A DNA stretch of 64,000 nt, taken from the NCBI GenBank assembly GCA_949825025.1, contig OX463781.1, positions 26,545,192-26,609,191 on the forward strand. Direction: 5' to 3'. Shown piece by piece: positions 46,033 to 57,135 of the stretch. Each line of letters starts with the position of its first letter. The first letter of the stretch is position 1. The position numbers and the translations under genes are program-made. The notes beneath the pieces are model-generated. The model was not told where the DNA came from. It did not search any database and saw only the letters and a list, made by a program, of their open reading frames with translations. This DNA is from Siphlonurus alternatus (taxonomy: Eukaryota > Arthropoda > Insecta > Ephemeroptera > Siphlonuridae).

Positions 46033-46506
46033 CATAATTAGGTTGCTGCATGCCATTTTTTTAGTAGCTCAATCGAAAGAGGAGGTTGAGAAATGCACCT
46101 ATGAATTTTATGCGATTTTTTTAGTACTGCATCATAACTAAAATGGAGATGATAAGAGGTTACGTGACCTGGAGGCGCCTGCCGCAACGCCTATGACGTC
46201 ATTACATTCTTTGGTTTATCTATATAACACATGTAAACAATTATTGCATTGTTGCTTGTTTATTAAAAATTAGTAATTGTTTCCATAGCAACGTGGTTGT
46301 TTACAAGCATTATATAGTTGAACCAAAGAATGTAATGACGTCATAGGCGTTGCGGACAAAGCTTCCAGGTCACGTGACCTCTTTTCATCCCTATTTTAGG
46401 TATGATACAGTACGAAAAAAAAATCGCATAAAATTCACAGGTGTATTTTTCAACCTCCTCTTTCAATTGAGCTACTAAAAAAATGGTATGCAGCAACCTA
46501 ATTATG
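46033..46506. mobile_element. Palindromic element with mirrored TGACGTCA sites
   Basis: About 474 bp. Ends CATAATTAGGTTGCTGCATG and the inverted CATGC-like GGTATGCAGCAACCTAATTATG. Arms of about 190 bp include CTACTAAAAAAATGG-type and CGCAACGCCTATGACGTCAT blocks in both orientations. TGACGTCA occurs at 46,194 and 46,336, symmetric about the centre. No coding capacity. Its ends differ from the other families in this window. Confidence 0.85.
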
Positions 46507-46733
46507 AGATGCAAGTTGTGCAGCTCAAACTATATACAACCAAATAAATAACGGTTTCTTCCGATTACTTCAATTGCAGACCGCCTCTCAGTTGGCACTA
46601 TTTCTTGAGGGCTTAGGAAATATTTATCCTCAACTTTCGCATCCAAAATTTCGAATGATATTTGTCATTGTCATGTAACCATGCAATCTATGAAAAATAT
46701 ATTCAGTGAAAAATTGCAATTCGATAAATAAAT
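46507..46733. other. AT-rich spacer
   Basis: Unique-looking AT-rich sequence between two transposon blocks; under 300 bp and nothing recognised. Confidence 0.5.
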
Positions 46734-46939
46734 TTAAGGGTATATAAGGTAAACGCCACCAATGTTAAAAAAAATCCCTCACACAAAAATTCTGAAAATT
46801 TTTTAAAATGTTCTCCTCTACACCCCCTATCAGTAGCTAAAATATCAGGTGTACAAATACGATCTAGTTTTTGAGTAATATATGAATTTTTAAAGTTGAC
46901 TAATTTAGCACGGAAGTTTCATTTAATTCTCCATGTTAA
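46734..46939. mobile_element. Type A TTAA element, left half (A1)
   Basis: Begins TTAAGGGTATATAAGG with ACGCCACCAATG, runs through the shared inner block and stops at CTCCATGTTAA, where other elements are inserted. It carries the variant CAGTAGCTAAAATATC, which other left arms have as CAGTAGGTAAAATATC. The complement of this variant recurs in the half element at 51,446-51,626, so the two are read as halves of one copy. Confidence 0.8.
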
Positions 46940-47661
46940 GGTAGAGATAATATGGATCAGCTGGCCCAATGCTAAAAAAATCCCATTCATAAAAATTATG
47001 AAAAAAATTTAAAATGTTCTCCTCTACATCCCCTATCACAGTAGGTAAAATATCAGGTATACAAAAACGAGCTAGTTTTCGAGTTATTAATTTTTAAAGT
47101 TGACTAATTTAACATGGAGAAACGAAACTTCCATGTTAAATTAGTCAACTTTAAAAATTAATAACTCAAAAACTAGCTCGTTTTTGTATACCTGATATTT
47201 TACCTACTGATAAGGTATGTTAAGGGTAAGGTAACGCCACCAATGTTAAAAAAAATCCCTCTCACAAAAATTCTGAAAAAAATTTAAAATGTTCTCCTCT
47301 ACACCCCCTATCAGTAGGTAAAATATCAGGTATACAAATACGATCTAGTTTTTGAGTTATGAATTTTTAAAGTTGGCTAATTTAACATGGAGAAATGGAA
47401 TTCCCATGTTAAATTAGTCAACTTTAAAAATTCATAACTCAAAAACTAGATCGTATTTGTATACCTGATATTTTAACTACTGATAGGGGATGTAGAGGAG
47501 AACATTTTAAATTTTTTTCAGAATTTTTGTGTGAGGGACATTTTTTAACATTGGTGGCGTTACCTTACCCTTAAGGAGAACATTATAAATTTTTTTCATA
47601 ATTTTTATGAATGGGATTTTTTCAGCATTGGGCCAGCTGATCCATATTATCTCTACCTTAA
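46936..47661. mobile_element. Type B TTAA element (B1), interrupted by A2
   Basis: Starts TTAAGGTAGAGATAATATGG with ATCAGCTGGCCCAATGC, breaks at 47,220 and resumes at 47,571 with GGAGAACATT, ending GCATTGGGCCAGCTGATCC..CTACCTTAA. The interruption is exactly one type A element flanked by TTAA on both sides. Confidence 0.88.
47220..47574. mobile_element. Type A TTAA element (A2), nested in B1
   Basis: 355 bp, a nearly perfect hairpin. It begins TTAAGGGTAAGGTAACGCC and ends GGCGTTACCTTACCCTTAA. TTAA at both ends is as expected of a piggyBac-type TTAA target duplication. Non-coding. Confidence 0.92.
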
Positions 47662-48043
47662 GGGTAAGGTAACGCCACCAATGTTAAAAAAAATCCCTCA
47701 CACAAAAATTCTGAAAAAAATTTAAAATGTTCTGGCCTCTACGAACCCCCTATCAGTAGGTAAAATATCAGGTATATATACAAATACGATCTAGTTTTTG
47801 AGTTATGAATTTTTAAAGTTGCATCATGGCTAATTTAACATGGATAGAAATGGAATTCCCATGTTAAATTAGTCAACTTTAAAAATTCATAACTCAAAAA
47901 CTAGATCGCGTATTTGTATACCTGATATTTTAACTACTGATAAGGGATGTAGAGGAAAACATTTTAAATTTTTTTCAGAATTTTTGTGTGAGGGACTTTT
48001 TTTAACATTGCATGGTGGCGTTACCTTAATTATATACCCTTAA
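47658..48043. mobile_element. Type A TTAA element (A3) with small internal insertions
   Basis: Starts at the TTAA that closes B1. It has the full A hairpin but with several short additions, often TGCA or ATAT-like (GTTGCATCATGGC, ACATTGCATGGTGG, AATTATATACCC). It ends at the TTAA that opens B2. Confidence 0.88.
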
Positions 48044-48142
48044 GGTAGAGATAATACAGATCAGCTGGCCCAATGCTAAAAAAATCCCATTCATAAAAAT
48101 TATGAAAAAAATTTAAAGTGTTCTCCTCTACATCCCCTATCA

Positions 48143-51100
48143 TCCCTAGTCAAAAAGTAGCTTAATGGTCAGACTTTGACCACTTAAAATAAATGGTCGG
48201 ACCACTGAAATAAGTAGTCGGACTACTGGCTTCAGTAGTCCGACCATGAATCATGACCATTTTGGTAAATGGTCATATGGTTTTCAAATGGTCATGGTCA
48301 ATAGTCAATGGTCATAGTCAATGGTCATAGTCAATGGTCATAGTCATGCAATGGTCATAGTCAATGGTCATATTATAGTCAATGCTTGACTACTTGGTGA
48401 GATGGTAAATCGTCCTGGTTTGACTACTTGGTAAATGGTCGGACCATTTAGTAAGTAGTCATGGTCGGACTACTTGGTAAATGGTCCGACCATTTACCAA
48501 TTAAAAGTAGTCACACCAGGACGATTTACCATCTCACCAAGTAGTCAACCATTGACTATGACCATTATTGACTATGACCATTGCATGACTATGACCATTG
48601 ACTATGAACATTGACTATGACCATTGACTATGACCATTGACTATGACCATTGCATGACTATGACCATTGACTATGAACATTGACTATGACCATTGACTAT
48701 GACCATTGCATGACTATGACCATTGACTATGAACATTGACTATGACCATTGACTATGCATGACCATTGACTATGACCATTTGGTAAGTAGTCACTTGCGT
48801 GCGCATGCCGCGCATGCGCATTTCGAGTGAACAAATGAACATCAAATGAAGCATCTAAAATGGCGTCCGGTTCATCAGAAGCAGAGTTCCTACAAATTAA
48901 TCGAAATTCAAGCACTTTAATGTCAGATAAGTACCTTTCCAGTACATTAAACGTATTATGAAATGTTCTTTTGTGATGATCTCGTTACTTTGTGTCGAAT
49001 AATTTGTTCCAGGTAGCCTTAAACACTCAATGTTTATCGGCTCTTGGGACATGATAAAAAACATCGCCGGAAAGATATTGATATTGATATTGATATTTAT
49101 CATGGGTAAATATTTACTTAAAGAAGTGACTGTTTGAAAATAATTGTTTGCTGATTTCTTTTTTAATTAATATTGTGATGATATTGATAAAATTTAATAT
49201 TAAATTGCGTAAAAAATTAATATAAATATTTCTTTATATTTGTTTTGTTTGTAGCATTTTTGCTATCTTTTACCAATTCAAAGTAAAAATTTGGAAGAAT
49301 AATTTTATCAAATGTTCCAGCATCATTCGATCTCTACTAATATTTCTGTGGCTAACTAAAGTTTTAGCTGCTCATGATGTACGGCGTGAGGTGGCGCCAT
49401 ATGCACCCTATCTCTACGGTCTGGTTGAACCTGGTAAGGTGGCTGGTAGACTCTTACAAGCACTAAACCAGCAGTGCTGGTAAGCCGTACCTGTTCTTAC
49501 CAGCCATCATGAAATGCTGATAAGCCGAACCAGGGCATACCAGGCAATACCAGCCACTGTCTGGTATTGCCTGGTATGATTTACCAGAAGATCTTGTAAC
49601 TATATACTAATTTGTTATTATTTTTTAAATATTATTAATTTAACATATTAATTATAATATAATAATATTTTATATTATATTTATAATTTATACATAAATT
49701 ATTTAATTAAATAATTTATTGATATACACTGTAAATATAGATTAATTATATACAATTTAATTTTTATACTGTGTGGATCGACTGTTGATGAGAATTTACC
49801 AAAATACTAAAAATGAAAAAAAAAAAAAAAAAAATTTTGCACATTAATTATGGAATGAATTGATTTATTTTAATTAATAATTTATTTAAAAATTAATACA
49901 AATTTTCAGTCGTTTTTATTAGTCACTGACACCTGGTGGTGAAAAAGTGAAGCATCATAGCAAAACATATGGAAGTGATTGAAGATGTCAACAACCGTGA
50001 AAATGACCTGTTTTACTGTTAAAATTGTGTTATAAAGTGACTTTGGAGGTAAAAAAACATCTTAACAGTAATAAATAAATCATACTGCTTAGGTGTAGGC
50101 ATTAATGATTTACTTTTGTGCTCACAGAAACCCATAATCAAGGAAAAACCATAAGTCAACTGCAGATCATTGCAGACACAATGCCAGCAGTTTGTTCTTC
50201 TTGCTCTTCATTATTTTCCTTGCATGGTAAGTACATATTTTTATTTTGAATATTTTATGTTTCTCATCATTCAAATTAAAATCAAATATTTAATAAAAGC
50301 ATACCTTCATGTTTTTTTTATTTATTTCAAAGATCGAATTGAATGATCAGAATCAAGATTATGCCACAACATTTTGAATCAAAGTTTTAATGTTTAATGT
50401 ACTGTGCCCTGCAGGAATTGGCATACTGTGAGCCACTGAAAGATCCCAGACTACAGTATTATGGATGGAAGAGATGCAAGAAGAGTCCCTTTAAAAAGTT
50501 TCCTTCCATTCCTTAAATTTATTTCTAAATATGATTTCTGTGGCCGCCATTTTACCCGCATATCCCCACCCCGTCCCCACCTCTCAGATGTCAGCACTGC
50601 ATAAGTCAAAACAAGTTTTGAGTGTATCATTTAAGTACCAAATAAAAATTTTAAATTTATTTTTTCTGTACTTTTTCGTATATAGAAAATTAAAAAATGA
50701 TTTTTGATACTAAAAAAAACTAGCAAACAGCATATTTTAAGGCAGGAGGAGGGGGAGGGAAATTTTGATCTAAGCTTGCCAGGTAAGACCTGGTATCCCA
50801 TACCAGCACACCAGGTAAAATCTTACCAGCCAGGCTATGCAGAGTGACCATTTCTTACCAGCCAGGCTGGTACGGATATAATGTTAAATTGTACCAGCAG
50901 ATGGCCAAGTTTGTTACCAGGCACCTTACCAGGTTCAACCAGACCGTAGAGATAGGGCAACTACATGACCATTGGATCACTTGAAACCGCGACTACTTGA
51001 CCATGAAATGGACCACGACCACTTGACCATGAACTTGACCACTTGACCATGAACTTGACCACTTGACCATGAACTTGACTACTTGACCATGACTACTTGA

Positions 51101-51179
51101 CCATGACTACTTGACCATTAGCCAATTTACCACTGGCAGTAGTCAACCACTTGACCATTGAGTTATTTTTTGACTAGGA
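48143..51179. mobile_element. 3-kb terminal-inverted-repeat element (C) with TAGTC/TGGTCA arrays
   Basis: Ends TCCCTAGTCAAAAA and the inverted TTTTTTGACTAGGA. Just inside lie dense copies of TGGTCA/TAGTC motifs in both orientations: an array of TGGTCATAGTCAA units at about 48,290-48,385, its inverted form at 48,545-48,780, and TACTTGACCATGA units at 50,990-51,120. A nested hairpin spans 48,388-48,548. No transposase frame is seen, so it is non-autonomous. The central part hosts element D. The insertion leaves no obvious target duplication. Confidence 0.82.
49406..50957. mobile_element. 1.55-kb TIR element (D) nested inside C, rich in ACCAG/CTGGT
   Basis: Terminal inverted repeats are identical over about 36 bases, beginning CCCTATCTCTACGGTCTGG. 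About 170 bp inside each end are crowded with ACCAG and CTGGT motifs (CTGGTATTGCCTGGTATG, TACCAGCACACCAGG). The middle is AT-rich and encodes no recognisable transposase. Subterminal motif clusters are common in hAT- and Mutator-like DNA transposons; the superfamily is not assigned. Possible 2-base CA duplication. Confidence 0.85.
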
Positions 51180-51445
51180 GTAGGTAAAATATCAGGTATA
51201 CAAAAACGAGCTAGTTTTCGAGTTAATTATTTTTAAAGTTGACCAATTTAACATGGAGAAATGGAACTTCCATGTTAAATTGGCCAACTTTAAAAATTAA
51301 TAACTCGAAAACTAGCTCGTTTTTGTATACCTGATATTTTACCTACTGATAGGGGATGTAGAGGAGAACATTTTAATTTTTTTTCATAATTTTTATGAAT
51401 GGGATTTTTTTAGCATTGGGCCAGCTGATCCGTATTTTCTCTACC

Positions 51446-51626
51446 TTAAGTCGATGTTAAAAAGTATAGTCAACTTTAAAAATTTATAACTCAAAAACTA
51501 GATCGTATTTGCATACCTGATATTTTAGCTACTGATAGGGGGTGTAGAGGAGAACATTTTAATTTTTTTTCAGAATATTCGTGTGAGGGAGTTTTTTTAA
51601 CATTGGTGGCGTTACCTTACCCTTAA
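51446..51626. mobile_element. Type A TTAA element, right half (A1)
   Basis: Starts at the TTAA closing B2 and continues GTCAACTTTAAAAATTTATAAC through TATTTTAGCTACTGATAGGG to GGCGTTACCTTACCCTTAA. Its AGCTACTGAT variant and GGGGGTGTAG match the left half at 46,734, not the other copies. Confidence 0.8.
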
Positions 51627-52181
51627 TTTGTTTTGAAATAATCCCGCTCATGCTACAGGCGGCAAAAAAAAAAAAAAAAAAAAAAGAAAGAAAAACCGAT
51701 CGAAACAGTCAGCTGTTTTCTTGTTTACAAACCTATATACAAACTGGCACTTCTCAAAAAGGAAGCATAATAATTAATATGAGGTTTATTTTGTAAATAG
51801 CAAAAAAATCCGTGATTTAAAAGTGTAATTAAGTAGCAGAAGTGTATCAAATGAATATTTTGTGCACCAGAAAGTTCTTTTTATGATCGAATGCACGACG
51901 ATTAATTAAGCCACTCGACAAAGCTTCGAGGGAGTTCAAGTTCTGGGGAGTTCAAGTTCTGGGGAGTTCAAGAGGAGGCTTAGAAGCGAAAGCCTGGGGC
52001 ATGGATAAATTATAGTCTATTTCCTCCATGGCCTGGGGCGAGCCACCGTGGTATTTATCAATCAATCAATCAATCAGCTAAGCTCGTTGAGTAGGAGTAA
52101 CCGATTTCCAATCTCTTCGTCTGCCTGATCGAGACTACCTTTAACTTTTTTGCTCAACTAACCTGTATATTATTTAATATT
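51627..52181. other. Upstream region of the BTB-SAM gene
   Basis: Contains an A-run (51,664-51,685), nearly three tandem 16-bp units GGGGAGTTCAAGTTCT at 51,930-51,972 and an (ATCA)n run near 52,058-52,077. Probably holds promoter and 5' UTR; no TATA box or initiator can be assigned. Confidence 0.5.
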
Positions 52182-54067
52182 ATGGACGACGACGGTGATT
52201 ATGGGACGGTAAACGTCTGCTGGGAGCAACGAGAAGAAGCATTGAATCTCGGTTTTAATGTTCTCCTTAACACTGAAGAATGTGTGGATGTCACATTGGC
52301 CTGTCAGGGCGAATATGTGAAGGCACATAAAAACATATTGAGCATTTGCAGCCCATACTTCAGAACTTTGTTTAATGTAAGAATTAATATTACATCAAAA
52401 TGTATAATAATATGCATACTGCATGTCAATATCAGGATATTGATCATATTACTGTACAGTATAATTGATAATTACCATCTCTGTGTCACTGTCAAAATTT
52501 AACACAGAAATTTTCTTCTTTTTATAGGCAAACCCATGTACCCATCCAATCGTGATCATGCAGGATGCGCAGCTTTCTCACCTAAAGGCGCTGTTGCAGT
52601 TCATGTATTGTGGTGTTACAAAAGTTCCTCAAGAAGAGCTTGCATCTTTCCTCAAGATTGCAGAGACTCTCCAGATCAAAGGACTTGCGTATAACAATAA
52701 GGTGCGAGGAAAAGTAGCAACAAATTTACTATGAGTATCGAGCATCAATGATGTATTATAGGCAATCTGCCATGTTTCAATTTTATCTCACAAGTACAGT
52801 AAATATGGAACTCAAGGAAAGCATTGCCGAGGCAGCACAGCTTAATTCTTTCATGTTCTTTTTTTACTTGGGCGATAAATCGTCCCTTGTCCGGAATGAT
52901 GAGGTATCTGCTTACCACGATCTTGTTGCAATAATGAGCTGTCTGCTTTTTAAAGTGAGCACAATTTTAATATGAGCTGTAAATCAGTATGAAATAAAGC
53001 TCAAAATTACTTCATCTGAAATAGCAGATAGCTCGTCATTTCAACAAGATTATGGTAGGCAGATAGCTTATAGTCCGGCAGATAGTCCGGAATAGCTCAT
53101 TCCGGACGAGGGATGAAATGTAGGTTGCTTCGATCATGCATGGAGGTTGGCCACTTTTTATTTATTTATTTATTTTTTTTTTGCTTGGTCTGCGCCTAAG
53201 TTTTCTACTTGCAATGGCTGTGAGAAAACATTGTCTAGCTATGATTCTATAATGACTGTCCGATCCGTTGAAGCCTTTTTCATTGTTAACCATGGGATGG
53301 TGTAGTGTATAACTGATTTCACCCACCAGAGCATAGAACATAATGACATTGCTGGCGCTTTAGTTACTCGTTCCATTTTCATAATTAATGGTCATACTAC
53401 ATGTAAGTTAACACGTAAATCAAAAAACCACTGTCCCGTGTTGTTCCCTTCACTGGACAGACATATATATATTACCACCAGTACTTTTACAAACGAGTAT
53501 TAGATTTTGATTGATTTGCGCATACATTTGGTGGGATGAAAGGTAATCCAATGCAGTATTATTTCTTTTCTTTCCAGATTGACAGTGAAAGACTTTTTAT
53601 TAATCAAGAAAATTATAATGCAGCAACTGCTGATATTCCTGTTGAGAATGCCACTGAAGAGTTAACTGAAAATGAGCCAACTAAGACAAATTGTGAGCCA
53701 ATTGATGTACTTATTAAAGTGGAGCCTTCAGAAGAGATCACAATCTCTGAGCTTGAGATTCCTCCACCTTCTCCAATCCCGACTATTTCAGACTACGTTT
53801 CCCTTGCTCCTAGTCTCAACACAGCTCCTGTCTCACCTCCCACCTCCCTCTCAAACAATGGCTCATCAAGAGCCTCAAGCCCAGGTGCAGAAGTCGTCCA
53901 AACTCCAAAGATTGACCAACAAGTTGAGAATATTCTCAAAAGCTGGGGTTTTGAGAGTATGATTTCAAAATTTGAAGGTACAGCATTAATTTCTCAATTT
54001 TTAATTGATAATTTACAATGTAACTAAAAATGTTGATGTAACTAAAAAATATTATCATTTTTCATGG

Positions 54068-54102
<35 letters not shown>

Positions 54103-56546
54103 TAATATATTTTGTTTCACAGATGAAGAAATTAGCATCAAGTCATTCCATCTTCTGACTGATATTGATATTAAAAATCTGTTTCCAAAAGTAGGACAAC
54201 GTAGGATGTTTCAAAATCTACACCAAAAGTATTTACAAGAGACTACAAATAGTACAACTACACAACAGGTTAGTTTATATATAATTAAAATATAATGTAT
54301 AATAATATATAAAAATAATTAAAATATAAATATTTCAAGTTTTAACTAGTGAAGTGAGTGATTCTGTAATAACGTAATACTATTGAGTCTCTAATTAATT
54401 AATAATAATTAGGTCAATAATATATTTTATTTTTATAGCAATAATTGGTAACTATAAAATATATATTAATATGTTTTTTGTATCCTAAAAATGTTGTACT
54501 GTAGGCATAAAATTTTATGAACTATCATAAATTTTATGAACCAACTGTTTTATATTGTTTAATTAAATTAATATATAAACTATATTTGTACTGTAATTTG
54601 TACTGAATAGTGAAAGCTAAATAAAGATTATTTCATTTCATTTCAATTCAAATCTGCACTACATATATGATTGGTATTTGCAGGAGGATTTCGAGCTCTC
54701 TGACTCAGAACCTTCAAGAAAACGACCTCACAGTGCTGATCCAGCAAACTCGCCTCACACACTGGCGGACACCAGCAAGAGGCGAGTGACCCGTCAGCAA
54801 ACTGGAGCATCTCAACAGTCGATAAGATCAAGTAAATAAATATCAATACATGTAATGTAGCTGAAAATTTATTGCCATGAAACAATCCCTATAAAGATGA
54901 TAAATTTAATTAAGATTGTGTAACACTAAAACAAACAAAAAAAAACAAAAACATAACAGTATGTTATTTCAAATGGGGAGAATTTCTACCTTTCTTTTTT
55001 AGTATGTACGTAAGAACGTATTTATTTATTTTTTTTTTATCTGGCAAACAATTTCAGATTCAAAATTTCAAATGATTCAAGATTGTCTAATTGTAATTAC
55101 ATGCTTGAACTTTACAGTGATGGATCATAACATTGACTCACGAGTAAAAGAAAGAAATTTACCTTTTATTTATTGTCACGCATCACAGACTTTCTAAGTA
55201 TTTTAATAATAAAAAGTTAATATCCTTGATGCCATTTTACCGTTTGGGTGTAGCCAGGACGATATTATTTAGCCTTATTTTTATTTTGTCTTTATATAGT
55301 TAGTGAAAGCTTCATAATGCTATCGCTCAAACCTTGATGACAAACTTCTTTCATAATATTGCCTGTTACAAATTTCCCTTTCAGTCCCCCCCCCCCTCCT
55401 TCCCCTCTCCTGGTGATATGGTTGTCACCTTATGTAACTTTTTTTTTTTTTTTTTACTTAGCATGGCCATTGAGTTGAAAAGAAACTTCTGAACAATTTG
55501 CCCCTGTTGTTGTGTATCATTTCGGTGCCTATATTTTATATTTTTATTTTATTTCCAGGTGCTGATTGCTCTCCACAATGTCAAGATTCTGAGTTAGGTT
55601 TGTGGCAGCAACATCAGCCAGAACTTAACTTTCGATTGGATAAATTTGTGACGGAGAAACTCACTAATTGGGGATTTGAAAACCTCATACCCACCTTTGC
55701 AGGTATAATTCATTATTCAAAATTTTAATTCTTTAAACATTTAATATTTACACACTATGATTAAAAAATACTACGTATTTTATCAAACTTATTTTTTTGT
55801 ATTATATAAGCAGATAATTGAACTTAGGAAAATGTATCACTATGTATGTGACTATAAACTATAATGAATTATTTAATGTATAGTAAAAATAAACACAACT
55901 TACAATCTAAATACGCCATACACCACTCAACTCTCTAAAGTAAAATAATTTAGAAAAATTCTTATTGTGCCACAAAAGAAAGTATCCTTTAAATTTTGTT
56001 TCTGTGGCAAGGGCATATTTTAAGAAAAAAATCAACAACAATCAGATGCTTTTTAAACGACCTGTTAACTAAAGCAAAATTTTTATTGTTTCAGCTTACA
56101 ATATTACTTTTCAGAGATTCTTAAAACTATCAGACTACATAATTCATAAATTAATTATGAAACCTGGGCAAAGAATTGGATTCATGGTCATCTACAGAGA
56201 GTTTATGAAGACCAACTATCCTAAAGAGTTTGAGAAAATATTTTCTAACTCCGAACTAGTGTTCCATTTTCCTGAAGGTCCTATGAAACTTACTCTCCAT
56301 TCTCAAAAAAATAAAAGTGAAACAAATATAGTTAGAAAAGAAGAAACTTTGGTCTCACAACAACTACAGGGAAAAAAGCCTACCAAAATCCGTAAAATGA
56401 ATGAATCATCGGAAGAAGATTCTTCGTTCTCTGAAGATTCATCAGAGACTGAGACATCGTTGGATATTGATGATGATATTGAGGTTGTGTACAGTGTAAA
56501 AAATTTACAAGAAACCGGTACTCGTCGTTCACTCCGCAAACATTGA
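52182..56546 (+). CDS. BTB domain protein with two C-terminal SAM-like domains
   Basis: Seven exons: 52,182-52,376; 52,528-52,701; 53,578-53,977; 54,123-54,268; 54,684-54,831; 55,559-55,702; 56,095-56,546 (TGA). They give 552 residues. Residues 1-123 are a BTB/POZ dimerisation domain of the Broad/Tramtrack type (DVTLACQGEYVKAHKN, ICSPYFRTLF, LLQFMYCGV, LASFLKIAETLQIKGL). A Ser/Pro/acidic linker follows. At about 236-296 a SAM-like fold starts LKSWGFESMISKFE and includes LLTDIDIKNLFPKVGQRRMF. Next come basic clusters SRKRPH and SKRRVT, likely nuclear signals. A second SAM-like fold lies at about 381-450 (LTNWGFENLIPTFA, MKPGQRIGFMVIYREF). The tail is very acidic and Ser-rich, ending RRSLRKH. 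No zinc finger or psq domain is seen. BTB and SAM both mediate self-association, so a nuclear scaffold or repressor is likely, by inference. Confidence 0.86.
52702..53577 (+). other. BTB-SAM intron 2 with a block shared with the neighbouring paralogue
   Basis: GT..AG intron of 876 bp. Around 52,916-53,045 it contains CACGATCTTGTTGCAATAAT, GAGCTGT, AAATAAAGCTC and CTCGTCATTTCA, which recur in the same order in intron 2 of the second BTB gene near 63,736-63,860. A small GTCCGGAATAGC / GCTCATTCCGGAC hairpin follows near 53,084-53,108. Confidence 0.7.
54068..54099. repeat. Poly-A tract in BTB-SAM intron 3
   Basis: About 31 A's, 24 bases before the acceptor of exon 4. Confidence 0.9.
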
Positions 56547-57135
56547 ACCTGATGGAAGTAGTGACTTCTTAAAGCTACACCTATATATACACACATACTT
56601 TAGTCATGACGATGGATAATAATGGTGTCATTTCTTTATTTAAAAAAATAGCAAAATATTACACATGTTATGTTAATAATATACAAATGTATTATGTCGA
56701 CTTAATAATTAAATTGAACAATATAAATAGGCATAAATATATGCATAGCATGTAGCATATGCCTGTAGCTATGAAGGTTAAATTACAATGAGACTGCTAT
56801 AACATATATTAAATTCTACTCAATATTTATTATAATAATAAGTGCATGTGATGTAACACATGATACTGCAAACTATCCACAAGTAAATTTGTCAATTGCC
56901 ACCACAATAGTTTTTTCTCTACAAATGTCTTCAGGATGAATCTCATTAATTGATTAGTTGATGAGATCTCGGAATTAATTGGCCCACAGATTAGCAGGGA
57001 GCTTTGACCTCGATTGCCATGCATCAATGAGTGGCATACTAATTTTGAAGTGTTCTGTCTGACCTCTTTTGTGAAAATTTAGGCAGAAGTTTGACATATA
57101 AAGATTATAAAGCCGTATGGAAACCGTTAATGGAA
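56547..57135. other. BTB-SAM 3' flank
   Basis: AT-rich sequence, probably 3' UTR in its first part. I saw no canonical AATAAA close to the stop codon and no other gene. Confidence 0.5.

Larger units (their letters stand above)
48040..51449. mobile_element. Type B TTAA element (B2), interrupted by a 3-kb element
   Basis: The left part, 48,040-48,142, has ATCAGCTGGCCCAATGC and stops at CATCCCCTATCA. The right part, 51,180-51,449, resumes GTAGGTAAAATATCAGG and ends GCATTGGGCCAGCTGATCC..CTACCTTAA. Joining the two halves restores the family sequence CTATCAGTAGG. Confidence 0.88.

Noticed and set aside
48290..48780. CRISPR-like array of regularly repeated TGACTATGACCATT units
   Set aside because: Units are head-to-tail without unique spacers and occur inverted in the same transposon; the host is eukaryotic.
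52748..52975. 75-codon frame in BTB-SAM intron 2 as an extra exon
   Set aside because: Exons on either side already join in phase into a coherent protein and the peptide matches no domain; part of this interval is the block shared with the paralogue's intron.
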